Shown piece after piece: positions 3,811-5,624 of a stretch of DNA of 5,624 bases. This DNA comes from Bacteroidales bacterium. Its GTDB lineage: Bacteria; Bacteroidota; Bacteroidia; Bacteroidales; WCHB1-69. The first letter of the stretch is position 1, and every line of letters starts with the position of its first letter. Under the pieces are notes generated by a model. It saw only the letters and a list, made by a program, of their open reading frames with translations, did not search any database and was not told the origin of the DNA. A program made the translations under genes and the position numbers. The stretch is from contig JAFZUH010000096.1 of the NCBI GenBank assembly GCA_017618435.1, positions 1 through 5,624 on the forward strand, read 5' to 3'.

Positions 3811-5624
3811 CTATTTTATGGGTTTGCCGTTGATTTCTATGATATTGCCAAGTCTGTCAACTTTTATTGGAACGCAAGTTTCTTTTATCATTTCGCCTGT
3901 TGTAGCGCGCTCAGTTTTATTTAATGTTGAGAATTCTAATTTATCAACGATGGATTTCGCTACTTTTTCAGAAACAAAGAAACATTGATTTCCTGATGAC
4001 GATACCATTTTATATATTCTTTTCTTTTCTACAACCATAATACCATTTTTCAAATCTTCGGTGGTTGGCAGATATACCAAATCGTTTGGCGAAAGAATGA
4101 AAAGTAATTTTACATTTTGGTCAACCAAATCCTTATCTTTTAAGAATTTCTCAATGTTATCTTTCCATTTTTTACCGTATTCCTTTTGACAGTCAATCAT
4201 AGTATTGAGCGGAATGGTAAGGTAGGAGCGTATCTTTTCTATTTCCCCAGTATCCTTGTTTTCTTTTTCTGATACGAAAATAGCAAAGAATAGATTTGTG
4301 CCTTTGGCTGCCTCAACAAATTTTTTAGACTTGTTTCCATTTTGTCCTACTGCAAATTTTTCTGCTTTTTCGTATTTCCTTACTTTAATGATTGGCTGGT
4401 GGAACTTGCCGTTATTCAATGCAATAATATTACGGTTCATTTCGTCAATGCCGTCTGGCGAGAATGCTAGTTCTGGATTACCACCTTTTGCTTCCAAATG
4501 TGCCAAAAGTATTTTCTGTATGCCAGAGTCTGCTATACTTTCCTCTATTGTCTTTTTGTCGAATGAAGTGTCGAGGTTTTTGCGTGTTGCAAAATAGCGT
4601 TCTTTTGTTTCTTTTGTAAAATAGTAAACCTCAATTTTAGCAGGATTATCTTTGTTTTCCTCAAGATATTTTTTGATGGACTTGGCATCTTTGCCTTCTG
4701 CCAGCAGTTCGCGAATCTTTTGCTTGAAATCTTTGTTTACGATGTTGGTTGGCTTTTTCAATGCTTCGTTTAGCGAAACGGCCTTTATTTTGCGCAGATT
4801 CACTTCTCCGAAAACAGTATCCTTGTGCATTGATTTGCGGATTGCCCAACTGTCGCCTTTTTCTTGCTTTACAAGAATTTTCTTTCCGTCTTCATAATGT
4901 TCGGAATGGTTAGTAGTCTTGTTGATTACACGTAAATTCTGCTTGAAACTTACAATAATGTTTTCTAATGACTTTTGTACATCGGTAGTAAATGATTCCC
5001 ATGGCTTTAGAAATTCTTTTGCAATTTCTTTTTCTTTTCCATTAATGATTTCCTTTTCGAAACGACGTAATTTGCGTTGCAGTTGGTAACGGTTCGCATT
5101 GTGTTTTAAATCGTATTTGGAGTGTGCCGCTTCATTGTTCAATAGGTTTACATGGTCGCGGGTTGTACAGGCTATTACGATTGCATCCATTGCGTGATGG
5201 CGATGGTCGATACGCTTCTTATTAAATCCTTTTGATAGTTCAAACGGCATATTTGGAATCAAGTGTCCTTCTGTAGTGGTTGTTGTAAAGCAATCTTTTC
5301 CTGTAATTTTGTTCATTCTCTCGAAACGTGGCAGAATTATTCTGTTCCACACATCGTTGATGCCCCAATCCTTTTTCAGGTAATCGGTAATTGTGCCGTT
5401 GCACGAAATCAAGTTCTTTGACACGGCTTCCTGTTCGTATTCTCCGTTTGCAAGTTTTTCTCGCACAATGTTTGAAAGCAAACCCTTGACAACCTTGCTT
5501 ATGTAACGGCTGTCGTTCAGTTGCCGTTCGATGAATCCGTCAGGAATATCGTCCATCAGCAATTTGTTCTTTTTTGAGCGATTGTTTGTATAGTGCTCTT
5601 TTACAAAATCTTCGTATGCTTTAA
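3811..5624 (-). CDS. cas9: RNA-guided endonuclease Cas9, type II-C, C-terminal 603 residues (5' end outside window)
   Basis: The frame is open from the right edge, beginning KAYEDFVKEHYTNNRSKKN, to a TAG at 3813-3811, so this is the 3' part of a large Cas9; RuvC-I, the arginine-rich helix, RuvC-II and HNH lie outside. FIERQLNDSRYISK, the start of the post-HNH RuvC-III region, comes first. RIDHRHHAMDAIVIA (HHAMDA at 5182-5199) carries the His and Asp of the RuvC-III active site. After it come the WED and PAM-interacting region, with FSPDGIDEMNRNI, ILSPNDLVYLPT (near 4060-4105) and a C-terminal CVPIKVDRLGNI. These motifs are typical of long Bacteroidetes II-C proteins. The frame is intact and the RuvC-III residues are present, so this half looks functional. 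It uses crRNA:tracrRNA to cut target DNA. It leads a minus-strand operon with the BRO-N gene 7 nt downstream. A TTG at 5562 is an internal Leu codon, not a start. Confidence 0.97.
   Translation of the reverse strand, partial: KAYEDFVKEHYTNNRSKKNKLLMDDIPDGFIERQLNDSRYISKVVKGLLSNIVREKLANGEYEQEAVSKNLISCNGTITDYLKKDWGINDVWNRIILPRFERMNKITGKDCFTTTTTEGHLIPNMPFELSKGFNKKRIDHRHHAMDAIVIACTTRDHVNLLNNEAAHSKYDLKHNANRYQLQRKLRRFEKEIINGKEKEIAKEFLKPWESFTTDVQKSLENIIVSFKQNLRVINKTTNHSEHYEDGKKILVKQEKGDSWAIRKSMHKDTVFGEVNLRKIKAVSLNEALKKPTNIVNKDFKQKIRELLAEGKDAKSIKKYLEENKDNPAKIEVYYFTKETKERYFATRKNLDTSFDKKTIEESIADSGIQKILLAHLEAKGGNPELAFSPDGIDEMNRNIIALNNGKFHQPIIKVRKYEKAEKFAVGQNGNKSKKFVEAAKGTNLFFAIFVSEKENKDTGEIEKIRSYLTIPLNTMIDCQKEYGKKWKDNIEKFLKDKDLVDQNVKLLFILSPNDLVYLPTTEDLKNGIMVVEKKRIYKMVSSSGNQCFFVSEKVAKSIVDKLEFSTLNKTERATTGEMIKETCVPIKVDRLGNIIEINGKPIK

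Noticed and set aside
4256..4897. Plus-strand and out-of-phase frames opposite cas9
   Set aside because: They are shadows of the cas9 coding frame, without any domain of their own.

Overview
This window is one flank of a type II-C CRISPR-Cas locus from a member of the Bacteroidota, probably a gut-type Bacteroidales. Three things point there. The Cas9, Cas1 and Cas2 proteins read like the long Bacteroidetes II-C forms. The sequence carries perfect copies of the Bacteroidetes -7 promoter element (TAnnTTTG) with a TTG about 19-20 bases upstream. Start codons are preceded by A-rich stretches instead of Shine-Dalgarno sites. No csn2 or cas4 is seen, which fits II-C.

Layout from left to right. Positions 1-195 hold the 3' end of an unrecognised AT-rich gene (+). 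Positions 203-297 hold a long hairpin behind a canonical promoter, both on the minus strand, possibly a small RNA. Positions 314-436 could encode a 40-residue, extremely basic peptide (+). An AT-rich leader ends at 515. The CRISPR array (516-1085) has eight identical 45-nt repeats and seven 30-nt spacers. A terminator (1146-1171) follows. Then come cas2 (1290-1622) and cas1 (1615-2556), both minus and overlapping by 8 nt. A gene-free stretch (2557-2975) holds two covarying 27-nt inverted repeats and, directly after the second, a strong anti-repeat on the plus strand that marks a probable tracrRNA. A BRO-N domain gene (2976-3803, minus) lies 7 nt after the stop of cas9. The C-terminal 603 residues of Cas9 (3811-5624, minus) run off the right edge.

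How it works together. The protein genes are read leftwards, while the array and the tracrRNA are read rightwards, so RNA and protein units converge at two places. Each repeat carries its own promoter, so each spacer can be transcribed singly. Each crRNA precursor would then pair through the 5' half of the downstream repeat with the anti-repeat at 2777-2796 and load into Cas9. Cas1-Cas2 would add spacers. The BRO-N gene is an unusual passenger, probably co-transcribed with cas9.

The most unusual parts are the twin covarying hairpins beside the tracrRNA, the BRO-N gene inside the operon, and a spacer that contains a perfect 20-nt palindrome.
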